Origin: Nodularia spumigena CCY9414
Lineage (GTDB): Bacteria > Cyanobacteriota > Cyanobacteriia > Cyanobacteriales > Nostocaceae
Assembly: GCF_000340565.2 (NCBI RefSeq)
Contig: NZ_CP007203.1
Coordinates: 1,079,366 to 1,143,365, forward strand
Direction: 5' to 3'
Length of the DNA: 64,000 nucleotides
Part shown: piece after piece, positions 36,159-45,342 of the stretch
How positions within the stretch are numbered: the first letter of the stretch is position 1
Layout: each line of letters starts with the position of its first letter
Position numbers and translations under genes: made by a program
The notes under the pieces: model-generated
The model's input: the letters and a program-made list of their open reading frames with translations, nothing else
What the model was told of the DNA's origin: nothing
The model's database searches: none

Positions 36159-37034
36159 ATGCACAAAGCATCTGCCTCTGACTTGACATTGACTGCTAAC
36201 TATGCTAAAGCTGCACAAAATATTAAGTTACTGGTTTTAGATATAGATGGGACGATTTCTGGAGAGTCTAACACTATCAGCGCACCTGTGAAGGAGGCGA
36301 TCGCCGCAGTACAAGCTAAAGGAATTCAGGTGGCGATCGCAACTGGTCGGATGTATTGTTCGGCTTTACGCTTCCATCAAGAAATTAACTCTCTGCTGCC
36401 ATTATCAGCTTATCAGGGCGCTTGGATTCAAGACCCAGCTAATCAGAAAATTCATCGTCATTGGGCTGTTTCCAAAGACATGGCGCACCAGCTACTAGAT
36501 TATTTTGAACAGCCGCATCTGCGATCGCTCCTATCCGTCCACTTCTATATAAATGATCAGCTTTACGTCCGAGATTTGAGTCCAGAAACTCAAATTTATG
36601 CCCAACGTTCTGGTATTAATCCCATTGCTGTGGGGGATTTGCGCCAAGTCCTCAGCAATGAACCCACAAAAATCTTAGCTTTGTGCGACGATACAGAAGC
36701 GATCAACGAGCTATTGGGGAATTTGCGCCGCCAATACACACCTGCGGAACTTTATTTAACAACATCTGTCGCCACCTTTTTTGAAGCCGCTAATCCCTTA
36801 GTGAACAAGGGAACTGCGGTGCGTTACATAGCTGAAGAACTGCTAGGCTTAGAAAGTAGCAATGTGATGACTATTGGTGATAACTTTAATGACTTTGAAA
36901 TGCTGCAATATGCTGGTATTGGTGTAGCTATGGGTAATGCTCCAGAAGGTGTGCAGGCGATCGCGCAATGGGTAGCTCCTCATGTAGAAAAAGATGGAGT
37001 TGCAACTGCGATCGAGAAGTTTTTACTGTCGTAA
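36159..37034 (+). CDS. Cof-type HAD hydrolase
   Basis: 291 residues. Motif I is LVLDIDGTISGES (catalytic Asp pair in DIDGT). Motif II is in VAIATGRM. Motif III/IV is MTIGDNFNDFEML with the family segment GVAMGNAPEGVQ. The central C2B cap domain matches the YidA/Cof branch, which removes phosphate from sugar phosphates and small metabolites. The exact substrate is unknown. It diverges from polA with a 75-bp gap that must hold both promoters. Downstream is a long repeat region. Confidence 0.92.
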   Translation: MHKASASDLTLTANYAKAAQNIKLLVLDIDGTISGESNTISAPVKEAIAAVQAKGIQVAIATGRMYCSALRFHQEINSLLPLSAYQGAWIQDPANQKIHRHWAVSKDMAHQLLDYFEQPHLRSLLSVHFYINDQLYVRDLSPETQIYAQRSGINPIAVGDLRQVLSNEPTKILALCDDTEAINELLGNLRRQYTPAELYLTTSVATFFEAANPLVNKGTAVRYIAEELLGLESSNVMTIGDNFNDFEMLQYAGIGVAMGNAPEGVQAIAQWVAPHVEKDGVATAIEKFLLS

Positions 37035-37173
37035 GAGTATTATTTTTATCTAATAAAATCAGAAAAGACACCGACGACTGACCGTGTTTCGTCTCGGTGC
37101 CTTCGCTGGTTCGCTCCTCACACACCTGATAATATAGCCGAGGTTATTAAATGAGTCAATACTTACGAGAAAA

Positions 37174-37250
37174 GTCATTAGTCATTAGTCATTGGTCATT
37201 AGTCATTAGTCATTAGTCATTAGTCATTAGTCATTAGTCATTAGTCATTG
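37174..37250. repeat. Heptamer array (GTCATTA), 11 units
   Basis: Eleven tandem GTCATT(A/G) units, mostly the A form. GGGAAGTTACCGTCTTCTCC then leads directly into the 36-bp minisatellite, in the same order and with the same spacer as at 25419. A hairpin with arms CACCGA / TCGGTG lies at about 37070-37100, between the HAD gene and this array. Confidence 0.92.
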
Positions 37251-37265
37251 GGAAGTTACCGTCTT

Positions 37266-38240
37266 CTCCCCCCTGCACCCTGCACCCTGCCCCCCTGCCT
37301 CTTCCCCCCTGCACCCTGCACCCTGCCCCCCTGCCTCTTCCCCCCTGCACCCTGCACCCTGCCCCCCTGCCTCTTCCCCCCTGCACCCTGCACCCTGCCC
37401 CCCTGCCTCTTCCCCCCTGCACCCTGCACCCTGCCCCCCTGCCTCTTCCCCCCTGCACCCTGCACCCTGCCCCCCTGCCTCTTCCCCCCTGCACCCTGCA
37501 CCCTGCCCCCCTGCCTCTTCCCCCCTGCACCCTGCACCCTGCCCCCCTGCCTCTTCCCCCCTGCACCCTGCACCCTGCCCCCCTGCCTCTTCCCCCCTGC
37601 ACCCTGCACCCTGCCCCCCTGCCTCTTCCCCCCTGCACCCTGCACCCTGCCCCCCTGCCTCTTCCCCCCTGCACCCTGCACCCTGCCCCCCTGCCTCTTC
37701 CCCCCTGCACCCTGCACCCTGCCCCCCTGCCTCTTCCCCCCTGCACCCTGCACCCTGCCCCCCTGCCTCTTCCCCCCTGCACCCTGCACCCTGCCCCCCT
37801 GCCTCTTCCCCCCTGCACCCTGCACCCTGCCCCCCTGCCTCTTCCCCCCTGCACCCTGCACCCTGCCCCCCTGCCTCTTCCCCCCTGCACCCTGCACCCT
37901 GCCCCCCTGCCTCTTCCCCCCTGCACCCTGCACCCTGCCCCCCTGCCTCTTCCCCCCTGCACCCTGCACCCTGCCCCCCTGCCTCTTCCCCCCTGCACCC
38001 TGCACCCTGCCCCCCTGCCTCTTCCCCCCTGCACCCTGCACCCTGCCCCCCTGCCTCTTCCCCCCTGCACCCTGCACCCTGCCCCCCTGCCTCTTCCCCC
38101 CTGCACCCTGCACCCTGCCCCCCTGCCTCTTCCCCCCTGCACCCTGCACCCTGCCCCCCTGCCTCTTCCCCCCTGCACCCTGCACCCTGCCCCCCTGCCT
38201 CTTCCCCCCTGCACCCTGCACCCTGCCCCCCTGCCTCTTC
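37266..38240. repeat. 36-bp minisatellite, about 27 identical copies
   Basis: From 37298 to 38233 the 36-bp unit CCTCTTCCCCCCTGCACCCT + GCACCCTGCCCCCCTG repeats 26 times without a visible change. A 32-base copy with an altered start precedes it (37266-37297). Each unit holds two CCCTGCA motifs and two runs of six C. Because 36 is a multiple of three, open frames run through it on both strands; those frames are artefacts, not genes. The array ends 18 bp before the stop codon of the gene at 38259. Confidence 0.97.
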
Positions 38241-38258
38241 TTACTCCCCACTCCCCAG

Positions 38259-39086
38259 CTATAACTCCACAGGAGCAACAGCACCCAGTTTGTCTACCAG
38301 TAAACACCTCAACACAGACTGAGTAGCGATTACTAATCCCAGTCTGGCTTGGGATAATTCTGGGAAAGAAATTTTTACCTTACCCCAAATACGACACTGG
38401 CTCCAAAACGCCTCAAAAGCTTGACTTAAATTCAGTGCTACTTTTTCCCAGTTCACCGCACCACTCAAATCAGGACACTCTAAATTGTCTATCACTTCTA
38501 CTAACTCGGCAATTAAACGACCCTCTGCTGGGTGACTGAGGCGGAGTTTTTGCTCATCGTTGAGCCAAGGTATTTGCTCTATTGACACCAAATTTGGCAT
38601 CGGTTCTGTAAGCTTAATTAATCCTTCTCGGTGAGCTAGCAGCAGCAATGAGCAGCAGCGTGCATGAGCGTATTGAATAGTAAACAAACGAGACAGATTT
38701 TGTTTGGTAATTTTGCTTGTTTCCATTTCCCCACCACTAACTGCATTGGTAACTACCAGGCTTTGTAACCAAGTAGCTAAAAATTGATGGGTTAATTCCA
38801 AATAAATCCATCCAGGGGGAACTATTTCTACCCTAAAAACGTCGCCACGCTGTGCTGATAAGTGAGAGACAATACCACTGGCTATCTCCAGATTTGTTTG
38901 ATTATGAGATTTCCCCAACCGGAGGGCGACACCTGAAATATATAAAACTCGACTATTGTCTCTACCTTTGTAGAGAGGAAATTTTTTAGTTTCAATGCTG
39001 ATCAATTCATTATTCAGTGTATCAATACTTAGGGCATATACTAAGTAGCTATATATTAAGCTTTTAATTGCTGTATAGTTGCTCAT
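38259..39086 (-). CDS. nrtL: ArgS-related anticodon-binding (DALR) protein
   Basis: 275 residues starting MSNYTAIKSLIYSYLVYAL. The C-terminal half is a DALR anticodon-binding domain like that of arginyl-tRNA synthetase (FTIQYAHARCCSLLLLAHRE, ALNLSQAFEAFWSQCRIWG, ARLGLVIATQSVLRCLLVDK). The catalytic HIGH/KMSKS domain is absent, so it cannot charge tRNA. Public annotation of such cyanobacterial proteins uses the name NrtL, as I recall; its role is unclear. The stop codon sits right beside the minisatellite. The Crp-like gene at 39419 diverges from it. Confidence 0.75.
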   Translation of the reverse strand: MSNYTAIKSLIYSYLVYALSIDTLNNELISIETKKFPLYKGRDNSRVLYISGVALRLGKSHNQTNLEIASGIVSHLSAQRGDVFRVEIVPPGWIYLELTHQFLATWLQSLVVTNAVSGGEMETSKITKQNLSRLFTIQYAHARCCSLLLLAHREGLIKLTEPMPNLVSIEQIPWLNDEQKLRLSHPAEGRLIAELVEVIDNLECPDLSGAVNWEKVALNLSQAFEAFWSQCRIWGKVKISFPELSQARLGLVIATQSVLRCLLVDKLGAVAPVEL

Positions 39087-39418
39087 TAGTAGCTTTTAAT
39101 ATCATAAACCTGCACTCAAGAGGTATACTTTACTTATTTGTATATTTTCTTCAGCTATCTTAAGATATAAATCTAAACTTGATGAAGAAAAATGAGAGTA
39201 GCATAAAATTTGATGAATATTCTATGAATAGTAAGTAAATTTTACTACAATCATTGTACAGTAGGAAGTATAACAAAAGAGTAGAGTGCAAATTAACTGC
39301 TTTTCTACTCTTTGTATGGCTGGCGCTGTTAGGCGTTAAGCCTACTCTGCCAACACAAAGACACTCCTTGCACCTTTTTATTACGTCTTTGTCTTCAGCC
39401 GAACGCTCTTTGTTACCT
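39087..39418. other. Shared upstream region of two divergent genes
   Basis: 332 bp between the DALR gene and the Crp-like gene. The Crp-like frame stays open upstream to a TTG at 39254, which would add 55 residues, but that part is a mixed hydrophobic stretch unlike the family. I treat it as leader. No clear operator is seen. Confidence 0.4.
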
Positions 39419-40138
39419 ATGCAATCTCCATCTTCTTTTTCTGAGGCATCACGGCCTTTTTTGACTTGGCAACGAATTCTTGACTGGGCTCAAGAACACT
39501 ATCGCTGCCGCACCTTTAGCAAAGATGAACGCATTCCAGCCCGGCCTGGATTGCTCTACTTGGTACAAAGGGGTGCTATCCGCATGGTAGGAACCGCACA
39601 AGTTAGTGCTACTGCTAGTCAGCTAACATCTCGACGAATTAACAGAACTCCAGAAGAAGCCTTTTTGGGTTTTGTCGGTGCGGGACAGCCATTTGAAATT
39701 GTTGCTCAGTCACCATTCACGCTCCAAGCATACGCCCACGTTGACCAAACTGCGGTGCTGTGGATGTACTGGCACGATTTAGACAACTGGCCACACTTCC
39801 GGCGTGAAGTCATGGATGCCTTTAGGTATCAGCACCAGCGTAAATTGCTGTGGCTAAGTGCCTTGGGACAACGGCGCACAATTGACCGACTCTTAGGATT
39901 CCTCACACTCTTGATTGAGGAATATGGAGAGCCATCCATGAGCGAAACCGACCCCGATGTGATTCGTGGGTACGCTTTGCCCTTCCCCTTGACTCATGCC
40001 CAAATTGGTAGCGCTATTGGTTCAACTCGTGTAACTGTGACTCGCTTGATGGGCAAGTTGCGTCAACGCGGTTTAATTCTGACTCAAGGAGACAATCTCA
40101 TTTGCTTGCCGGCAGATTCGATCAATCGAGTCAACTAA
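39419..40138 (+). CDS. Crp/Fnr-family transcription regulator
   Basis: 239 residues from the ATG at 39419 (MQSPSSFSEASRPFLTWQRI). The sensor part has RPGLLYLVQRGAIRMVG and FLGFVGAGQPFEIVAQSPF. The winged helix has FPLTHAQIGSAIGSTRVTVT, close to the NtcA recognition helix, then RLMGKLRQRGLI. The sensor domain is clearly different from NtcA, and no cAMP-binding signature is seen, so its ligand and targets are unknown. It is conserved among cyanobacteria, to my memory. Three hairpins follow the stop codon. Confidence 0.85.
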   Translation: MQSPSSFSEASRPFLTWQRILDWAQEHYRCRTFSKDERIPARPGLLYLVQRGAIRMVGTAQVSATASQLTSRRINRTPEEAFLGFVGAGQPFEIVAQSPFTLQAYAHVDQTAVLWMYWHDLDNWPHFRREVMDAFRYQHQRKLLWLSALGQRRTIDRLLGFLTLLIEEYGEPSMSETDPDVIRGYALPFPLTHAQIGSAIGSTRVTVTRLMGKLRQRGLILTQGDNLICLPADSINRVN

Positions 40139-40213
40139 AACGCAGTTCAGAGCTGATGACAAAAAGTCACAGTAAGTTAGAGTCAGCAATACCTACTTGC
40201 TGCTTGGTTTAAC

Positions 40214-40242
40214 CAATCTGTTTGACCACCACAAACAGATTG
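40214..40242. repeat. Hairpin CAATCTGTTTG / CAAACAGATTG
   Basis: A perfect 11-base stem with a 7-base loop in the gap between the convergent Crp-like and substrate-binding-protein genes. No T run follows on either strand. Confidence 0.8.
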
Positions 40243-40297
40243 CGCTTAATTGGGTAATGTGTTGATTAAAAAATCTCAATGCTCAATTTGTTCGATT

Positions 40298-40335
40298 TAC
40301 CAAAACATTTAGAAGGGAGAATAAATGTTTTGGTA
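40298..40335. terminator. Hairpin TACCAAAACATTT / AAATGTTTTGGTA
   Basis: A perfect 13-base stem with a 12-base loop. The A/T-rich arms mean it could work as a terminator in both directions for the two convergent genes. Confidence 0.6.
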
Positions 40336-40349
40336 ATGACCAGTCTATG

Positions 40350-40378
40350 GCCCTTGCGTCCGCCCCAACGGCAAGGGC
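40350..40378. repeat. Hairpin GCCCTTGC / GCAAGGGC
   Basis: A perfect 8-base GC-rich stem with a 13-base loop. It is the third strong hairpin within 165 bp. No T run follows. Confidence 0.75.
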
Positions 40379-40465
40379 TAATAGCATGTCTACAGCAGTT
40401 TTCAAGTGTGTTTAATTATTTTTTGATGTACTAGACTCACATTCCGCACTTTTGGTTTTGGCTGA

Positions 40466-41866
40466 TTATGGTATTGGTTCAAAGTCATAGCCAGTACGAG
40501 AACGAGAATTTGTTTTAGGAACAATTGTCACCAATTGAACAGGGGACCTGCGATCGCCTGATGGTAAAAATCGAATTGCACCAGAAGCGCCTGTTGTGGA
40601 AAAATCAGACGAAGAAAGTGCCTGTTGTACCCCCGAACGTGTAGGATTTTTTTCTAATGCGGCAATCAGGGCGACAGTGGCATCATAAGCCATCGCAGTT
40701 CGCCAACTGACATCAGCACCCCACAACTGCCGAGACGTTTGGGGAAATTCTGACTTGCTCTCCCCTTCAATATGCCAGGGAACTGCTAGTACCATCCCAG
40801 AGGCTTGCTCTCCACCCACTTCTAAAGTTTTGATGTTGTAAACATCATCTCCTCCCAGTAAATTTAACTGTTTTTTGTTAATTTGGACTACTTGCAAAGC
40901 TTTATCTAGAGTTTCAGTATTAGTTGCGAACATCAAAACTTCTGCACCTTCCCTAGTGGCTTGTTCTAAACTTTTCGCAGCACTAAAATTAGCCTGTGAC
41001 AAATCAAATTCACTCGATACCTGACCGCCTTCCAAGGACACAGATGAAACAAATTCAGTTTTCAAAGACTGACTGTAATTACTTTGGGAATTAAAGAAAA
41101 CTGCTACCTGGGTTTTCTGCAAGTTTTTGACCATATAATTAGCCAAGCTTCTAGCAGCCATAAAATCACTAGGAACTGTGCGGAAAACGTAGGGGCTAAA
41201 GTTAGTAATATTGACAGAAGTGCTGGTAGGAGAAATGGCTACCAATTTCCCAGTATTATAAATATCCCCTGCTGCTAAAGTCGTATCACTGGCATTAGGT
41301 CCAACTACGCCTAAGACATCCGAATTTTTGACTAAGCTAGCAGCGATTTGTTGAGATATTTGGGGATTATCATCATCATTGGCTATCCCTACCTTTAAAG
41401 GCACTCCCTTAATTCCTCCAGAGGTATTAATGGTATTTTGGGCTTGGGCGATACCACGTAAAATTTCTAAAGCAGAGTTGGGATCAGTGCCTAACGGTAC
41501 AGATGCCACAATACTATAGCTTTTAGCAGAGCCAATGCGGGCATTATTCAGATATATCAGTGCCTGGGGATCATTACGCTGCTGTTTTAAGGATTTTTCT
41601 AAACTGGCGATCGCCTGAGCATAATTTTGATCTGCTAAAGCTTGCACACCCTCCTTTTTAGCTGGACTAAGTTCACCGATAATTAAATTTTTTTCTCCAA
41701 AACTAATGCGTTCAAAGATGGATTGATTATCTGTGCTTGGCAGATTATTACCGGACTGGTTTTGGGGAAATATTTGCTCTTTAAATAACCATAAACCCCC
41801 ACCAACTAATCCTAATGTAACTAGCAGGGACAACAAAAGTACTTTAGTTTCGTTCTTGTGGGACAT
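40466..41866 (-). CDS. Membrane-anchored ABC-type substrate-binding protein (LivK-like)
   Basis: 466 residues. One N-terminal helix (VLLLSLLVTLGLVGGGLWLF) anchors it. Residues ~60-110 look like a TPR pair (GVQALADQNYAQAIASLEKS). The remainder is a Peripla_BP_6 fold of the branched-chain amino-acid type (GTDPNSALEILRGIAQAQ, VVGPNASDTTLAAGDIYN, AMAYDATVALIAALEKN). No permease or ATPase gene is near. The Ser/Thr kinase gene lies 164 bp upstream on the same strand. In cyanobacteria such binding domains also occur joined to kinases, so a ligand-sensing role is more likely than transport; this is inference. Confidence 0.83.
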   Translation of the reverse strand: MSHKNETKVLLLSLLVTLGLVGGGLWLFKEQIFPQNQSGNNLPSTDNQSIFERISFGEKNLIIGELSPAKKEGVQALADQNYAQAIASLEKSLKQQRNDPQALIYLNNARIGSAKSYSIVASVPLGTDPNSALEILRGIAQAQNTINTSGGIKGVPLKVGIANDDDNPQISQQIAASLVKNSDVLGVVGPNASDTTLAAGDIYNTGKLVAISPTSTSVNITNFSPYVFRTVPSDFMAARSLANYMVKNLQKTQVAVFFNSQSNYSQSLKTEFVSSVSLEGGQVSSEFDLSQANFSAAKSLEQATREGAEVLMFATNTETLDKALQVVQINKKQLNLLGGDDVYNIKTLEVGGEQASGMVLAVPWHIEGESKSEFPQTSRQLWGADVSWRTAMAYDATVALIAALEKNPTRSGVQQALSSSDFSTTGASGAIRFLPSGDRRSPVQLVTIVPKTNSRSRTGYDFEPIP

Positions 41867-42030
41867 ATCAGCCTTCTAACTTGTTAACTATAGCGATTGT
41901 CTGATCAATAAAACACAAATTTATCACCTTCATCTGTGTAGCCTACGGCAAGCCGCTAACGCGTCTACATCTGTTTTAATATGTGGTTGATTATTTCTTT
42001 ATACCTACCCAATTGTCAAACGCTAGATAA

Positions 42031-43413
42031 TTAAAATATCAAAGATATTAATTTATAAATCAAACGAAATATAGCTGTAACTGAAATAGCGACTAAACCA
42101 GCAGCAACGGCTAGCACGGCTATTTGTGGAATGTTAATTCCAGCCCGCAAAAAGGGAACAAAAAAAATAATTGCGAAAGTAATTCCTGGAATGATTAATA
42201 AATCAAACTTTTCAATCCAGCGCCTAGTTTGGGCAAAAATCAGTATACCTAAAATCACAGCAGAAGCAGCTCCCGAAATTATAATATCTGATCCAAATAA
42301 ACTATAAAGAGCGATCGCAATTAATGCACCCTCAAACCCACTAAAAGCGGCTCCACCCAATAATTCCCAAGTGGAAAAAGCTGGTTGAGATTGTACTCGC
42401 TGAATTTTGGGCGGTTGTGGAGGCTGAGTCTGAGATTTTTGTAAGACTTTTGGGGGGATTGATTGTTGAGACAGGGCTGCAAGAACGTCATCAGCCGACG
42501 CAAAGCGTTGATTAGCAGCAGGGAGAAGCATTTTGTCTAAAATATCCGCCAAGTGAGGGCTGACAGTCACTTGATTACGCCATTTCCACTGGTTAGTATA
42601 GGCATCAAATAGCTTAGTTGCTTCCTCTCCTGTCAGCAAGTTGAGAAGAGTTACAGCCAACGCGTATAAGTCTGTAGATGGAAAGACTTGATTCCCAGAC
42701 ATTTGCTCAGGTGGGGCAAATCCCATAGAATAAATGCCAGTAGAAGAAGCAGCGCCGCCAGATGCAGCATTTGTTACCTGTTTAACTGCGCCAAAATCCA
42801 GCAGAAACAATCTGCCATCGCGACGACGCATGATATTAGAAGGTTTAATATCTCTGTGAATAATTTTTTTGTCATGGACAAACTGTAATACCTTCAGAAT
42901 TTCTTGCAGTACCTCTAAAATTTGCTGTTCAGAGAATTTGCCATTTTGAATTAATTCTTCCTCCAGGTTTTGCCCATCAATATATTCTTGTACCAAGTAA
43001 AAAAACTGGTCTTCTTCCCCTGCTTGCAAACTATCAACATTGATGGGAAAGAACGCAAATAAATCAGGTATTTGGTCGTTTTGGCTACCTATTTGGGCTA
43101 AAACTTCTGCTTCTCTTTCAAACAACTTTTGTGCTTGTTCCAGTTGAGTTGAAGATAAACTTCCCGCAGGTTGGAACTGCTTCACTACACATTTACGCAT
43201 TCCCGGCATATGGCGATCGCGTGCTAAAAAAGCTGTACCAAAACCGCCCCTTCCCAGCAGTCTAGTTGGCACATACCGACCATAGAGCAACAGGGGCATC
43301 CCACAAGTAGTGCAGTATTTTTGTTGTGTTGTTTTCAGCGTTGTCTGATCATCTAAGTCCGCAAAATAGTTTTCAGGGCGAGGGCAGCTAGGACGAGTAC
43401 AGTAAACTTTCAT
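42031..43413 (-). CDS. Ser/Thr protein kinase with N-terminal zinc ribbon
   Basis: 460 residues. A four-cysteine ribbon (C5, C10, C34, C37) leads the protein. The kinase domain has the glycine loop GRGGFG (54-59), K78 in CVVKQF, HRD at 186-188 in IIHRDIKPSNIM, and DFG at 206-208. APPEQ and the lower lobe are intact, so it should be active. The last ~110 residues hold four membrane helices (FEGALIAIALYSLFG, LLIIPGITFAIIFFVPF), so the kinase domain is cytoplasmic. The substrate-binding protein gene follows on the same strand and may be its partner. Confidence 0.92.
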   Translation of the reverse strand: MKVYCTRPSCPRPENYFADLDDQTTLKTTQQKYCTTCGMPLLLYGRYVPTRLLGRGGFGTAFLARDRHMPGMRKCVVKQFQPAGSLSSTQLEQAQKLFEREAEVLAQIGSQNDQIPDLFAFFPINVDSLQAGEEDQFFYLVQEYIDGQNLEEELIQNGKFSEQQILEVLQEILKVLQFVHDKKIIHRDIKPSNIMRRRDGRLFLLDFGAVKQVTNAASGGAASSTGIYSMGFAPPEQMSGNQVFPSTDLYALAVTLLNLLTGEEATKLFDAYTNQWKWRNQVTVSPHLADILDKMLLPAANQRFASADDVLAALSQQSIPPKVLQKSQTQPPQPPKIQRVQSQPAFSTWELLGGAAFSGFEGALIAIALYSLFGSDIIISGAASAVILGILIFAQTRRWIEKFDLLIIPGITFAIIFFVPFLRAGINIPQIAVLAVAAGLVAISVTAIFRLIYKLISLIF

Positions 43414-43579
43414 GTTACTTATTAGTCAGAATAATTCGTAATGATAATTCGTAATTCGTAATTCTTCTGCCATCAATAAATCGATTTAATCGGAACCGGG
43501 AATAAATTGTATTTTTCCCACCAACAAATTAAGGAAGTTGTGTCCTAACTTATTCATTACGAATTACGAACTACGAATT
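43414..43579. repeat. AATTCGTAAT-type repeats
   Basis: Inverted copies of the ACGAATTACGAA motif (43437-43463 and 43556-43578), also seen at 7400-7440. No gene is present. Confidence 0.6.
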
Positions 43580-43702
43580 AGGGACTTACGAAATAAATTA
43601 TCTAAATAAACGAACCACAGAGGCGCAGAGGACACAGAGTTATGAGGGTTTGAGAGGTTTTGTGCGTTAAGTGATTTCGTATTTTTTTATTTGTAAGTCC
43701 CT
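43580..43702. mobile_element. MITE-like element, 123 bp
   Basis: Ends AGGGACTTAC / GTAAGTCCCT, with further partial pairing inward (GAAATAAA / TTTTATTT). TTA flanks both sides, as expected for TA-targeting (IS630/mariner-type) elements. The inside includes GAACCACAGAGGCGCAGAGG and has no coding capacity. It is related to 31897-32011 by its ends and by the internal sequence. It lies between rbcR and the kinase gene. Confidence 0.75.
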
Positions 43703-43775
43703 TAGTAATTATTTAGTCAGTAGTCATTTGCAACAAAAAACAAAAGACTGATGACAACAGACTAATGACTAGATG

Positions 43776-44789
43776 TTAGCCTGCGTCAGCAGAGTTAGTA
43801 GTGGCTGCATCCAGTGTATTTACTACTATTTTTGGTTGTGAGAATTTTAACATATCTTGATTCCATTCTGGGGTAGCAAACAGAGGCAAAATTTCTTGAC
43901 TAAAGGCTTCTGCCGCCTTGGAACGATAGCGATTAGGATTAAAAATCATCCACAGCGTTCGCTTGACGACCACACCTTCAATAGGAGTACATCGTAGTAC
44001 ACCCATTTGTAATTCTTTAGCGATGGCTGAGGTAGAGACAAAAGCAGCACCCAAGCCTGATTGCACGGCATTTTTGATGGCTTCTATGGAATTTAATTCC
44101 ATTTCAAATTTAAACCGCCTGGTATCAATATCAGAGCGTGCTAGTACTTGATCAATCACTTTACGGATAGTTGATTGGGAGTCGAGAGCAATGAATTGTA
44201 GTTTATATAGGTCTTCTTTTTGAATTTTGTCGAGTTTAGCAAAGGGATGGAATATGGGTAGAATCAGGGCTAATTCATCCTCAGCGTAGGGCATGACTTC
44301 CAAAGATTCTGCCAGTTCAGCCGGAATTTCGCCACCAATAATCGCCAGATCAACTTGTCCATTGGCGACACTCCAAGCGGTGCGCCGGGTAGAGTGGACG
44401 TGTAATTGCACAGCCACATCTGGATATTTTTGCCGGAACATACCGATCATTTGAGGTAACAGATAAGTGCCAGTGGTTTGAGAAGCGCCGACAATTAAAG
44501 TACCACCTTGGAGATTTTGTAGATCTTCGATAGCGCGGCAGGTTTCCTGACAAAGACTCAGGATTTTTTCACCGTAGCTTAAGAGCAGATGTCCAGCTTC
44601 GGTTAATTGTGCGCGACGACCTCCACGGTCGAATAAAGGCACATCCAGCTGGCGTTCTAAATTTTGCACTTGCAAACTCACAGCAGGTTGGGAGACGTAA
44701 AGACTATCAGCAGCGCGCTTGAAACTCCCTTCTGCTGCGATCGCTTTCAGGATACGTAACTGATCTAAAGTAAAAGGAAGGTCAGACAT
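43776..44789 (-). CDS. rbcR: LysR-type regulator of carbon assimilation (RbcR/PacR)
   Basis: 337 residues from the ATG at 44787-44789; a TTG at 44798 would add three. The winged helix-turn-helix is at ~5-65 ([37 protein letters not shown]). The effector domain starts at ~90 ([20 protein letters not shown]). The sequence fits the CbbR branch of LysR regulators. In Anabaena the homologue named PacR, next to the same NnrU-thioredoxin-ndhF group as far as I recall, controls photosynthetic carbon assimilation genes. The neighbouring ndhF and ndhD genes code for NDH-1 subunits, which fits such a role. Confidence 0.88.
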   Translation of the reverse strand: MSDLPFTLDQLRILKAIAAEGSFKRAADSLYVSQPAVSLQVQNLERQLDVPLFDRGGRRAQLTEAGHLLLSYGEKILSLCQETCRAIEDLQNLQGGTLIVGASQTTGTYLLPQMIGMFRQKYPDVAVQLHVHSTRRTAWSVANGQVDLAIIGGEIPAELAESLEVMPYAEDELALILPIFHPFAKLDKIQKEDLYKLQFIALDSQSTIRKVIDQVLARSDIDTRRFKFEMELNSIEAIKNAVQSGLGAAFVSTSAIAKELQMGVLRCTPIEGVVVKRTLWMIFNPNRYRSKAAEAFSQEILPLFATPEWNQDMLKFSQPKIVVNTLDAATTNSADAG

Positions 44790-45342
44790 AAGGCTCAACC
44801 CACAAATTTTGAAAGGAGCAGCTTGGGCAACAAATCAATCCGCTACGCGGAGTCATTAGTCATTAGTCCTGAGTGCTTAGTTAACCACATGATGGTGGGA
44901 ACTAATTCCTGAGTCATTAGTGTTTACAGCCATGAGGGGCGGGGTATACACCCTAAAAAACTAATGACTCTTGACTCATGACTAGTGACGATGTAATCAA
45001 GTTTTTCAGCTTTCCACGCTCGCTTGTTTTGTTGCATCTTCAACTTGGAGGCTTGACTCGAAAAAGACAGTACCACAACATCTTGACCGTACAATTTTAG
45101 ATTTGGGATTTGGGATTTTGAATTGTGTTTTGGTTCAAGCCCCGCCGCCAGGGGAGGGTAAAACATCTAAAATCCCCAAACTGTATACCTTTGTGGGTAC
45201 AGTCAATCTAAAATACTCGCTGCGCTGCGTAGGCTGCGAAGATCGCAAATCTCAAATCCCAAATTGTGTGACGAAAGTCTCCTTAAGAAAACTTTGTGGT
45301 AATGGTTGTACTGAGTTAAATTTTTGTTAAATAACTTCACCT
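44790..45342. repeat. Repeat-rich gap between rbcR and the NnrU gene
   Basis: GAGTCATTAG (44911-44920) and CTAATGACTC (44959-44968) form an inverted pair of heptamer-type units. A second element, about 45092-45266, has imperfect ends CAATTTTAGATTTGGGATTT and its inverse (CAAATCTCAAATCCCAAATTG region), a MITE-like layout. No gene is seen; the frames here are repeat-derived. Promoters of rbcR and the NnrU gene must lie at the two edges. Confidence 0.6.

Noticed and set aside
37070..37100. tRNA-like segment
   Set aside because: A hairpin is present but there is no anticodon arm, T-arm consensus or acceptor pairing.
37266..38240. CRISPR array
   Set aside because: The units are directly adjacent with no unique spacers and no cas genes are near.
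37234..38307. Open frames of 338-357 codons on both strands through the 36-bp array
   Set aside because: They exist only because the unit length is a multiple of three and has no stop codons; the repeated peptides (such as PPAPCTLPPCLF) have no ribosome site or family.
45103..45330. 75-codon frame upstream of the NnrU gene
   Set aside because: Runs through an inverted-repeat element (GATTTGGGATTTGGG type).
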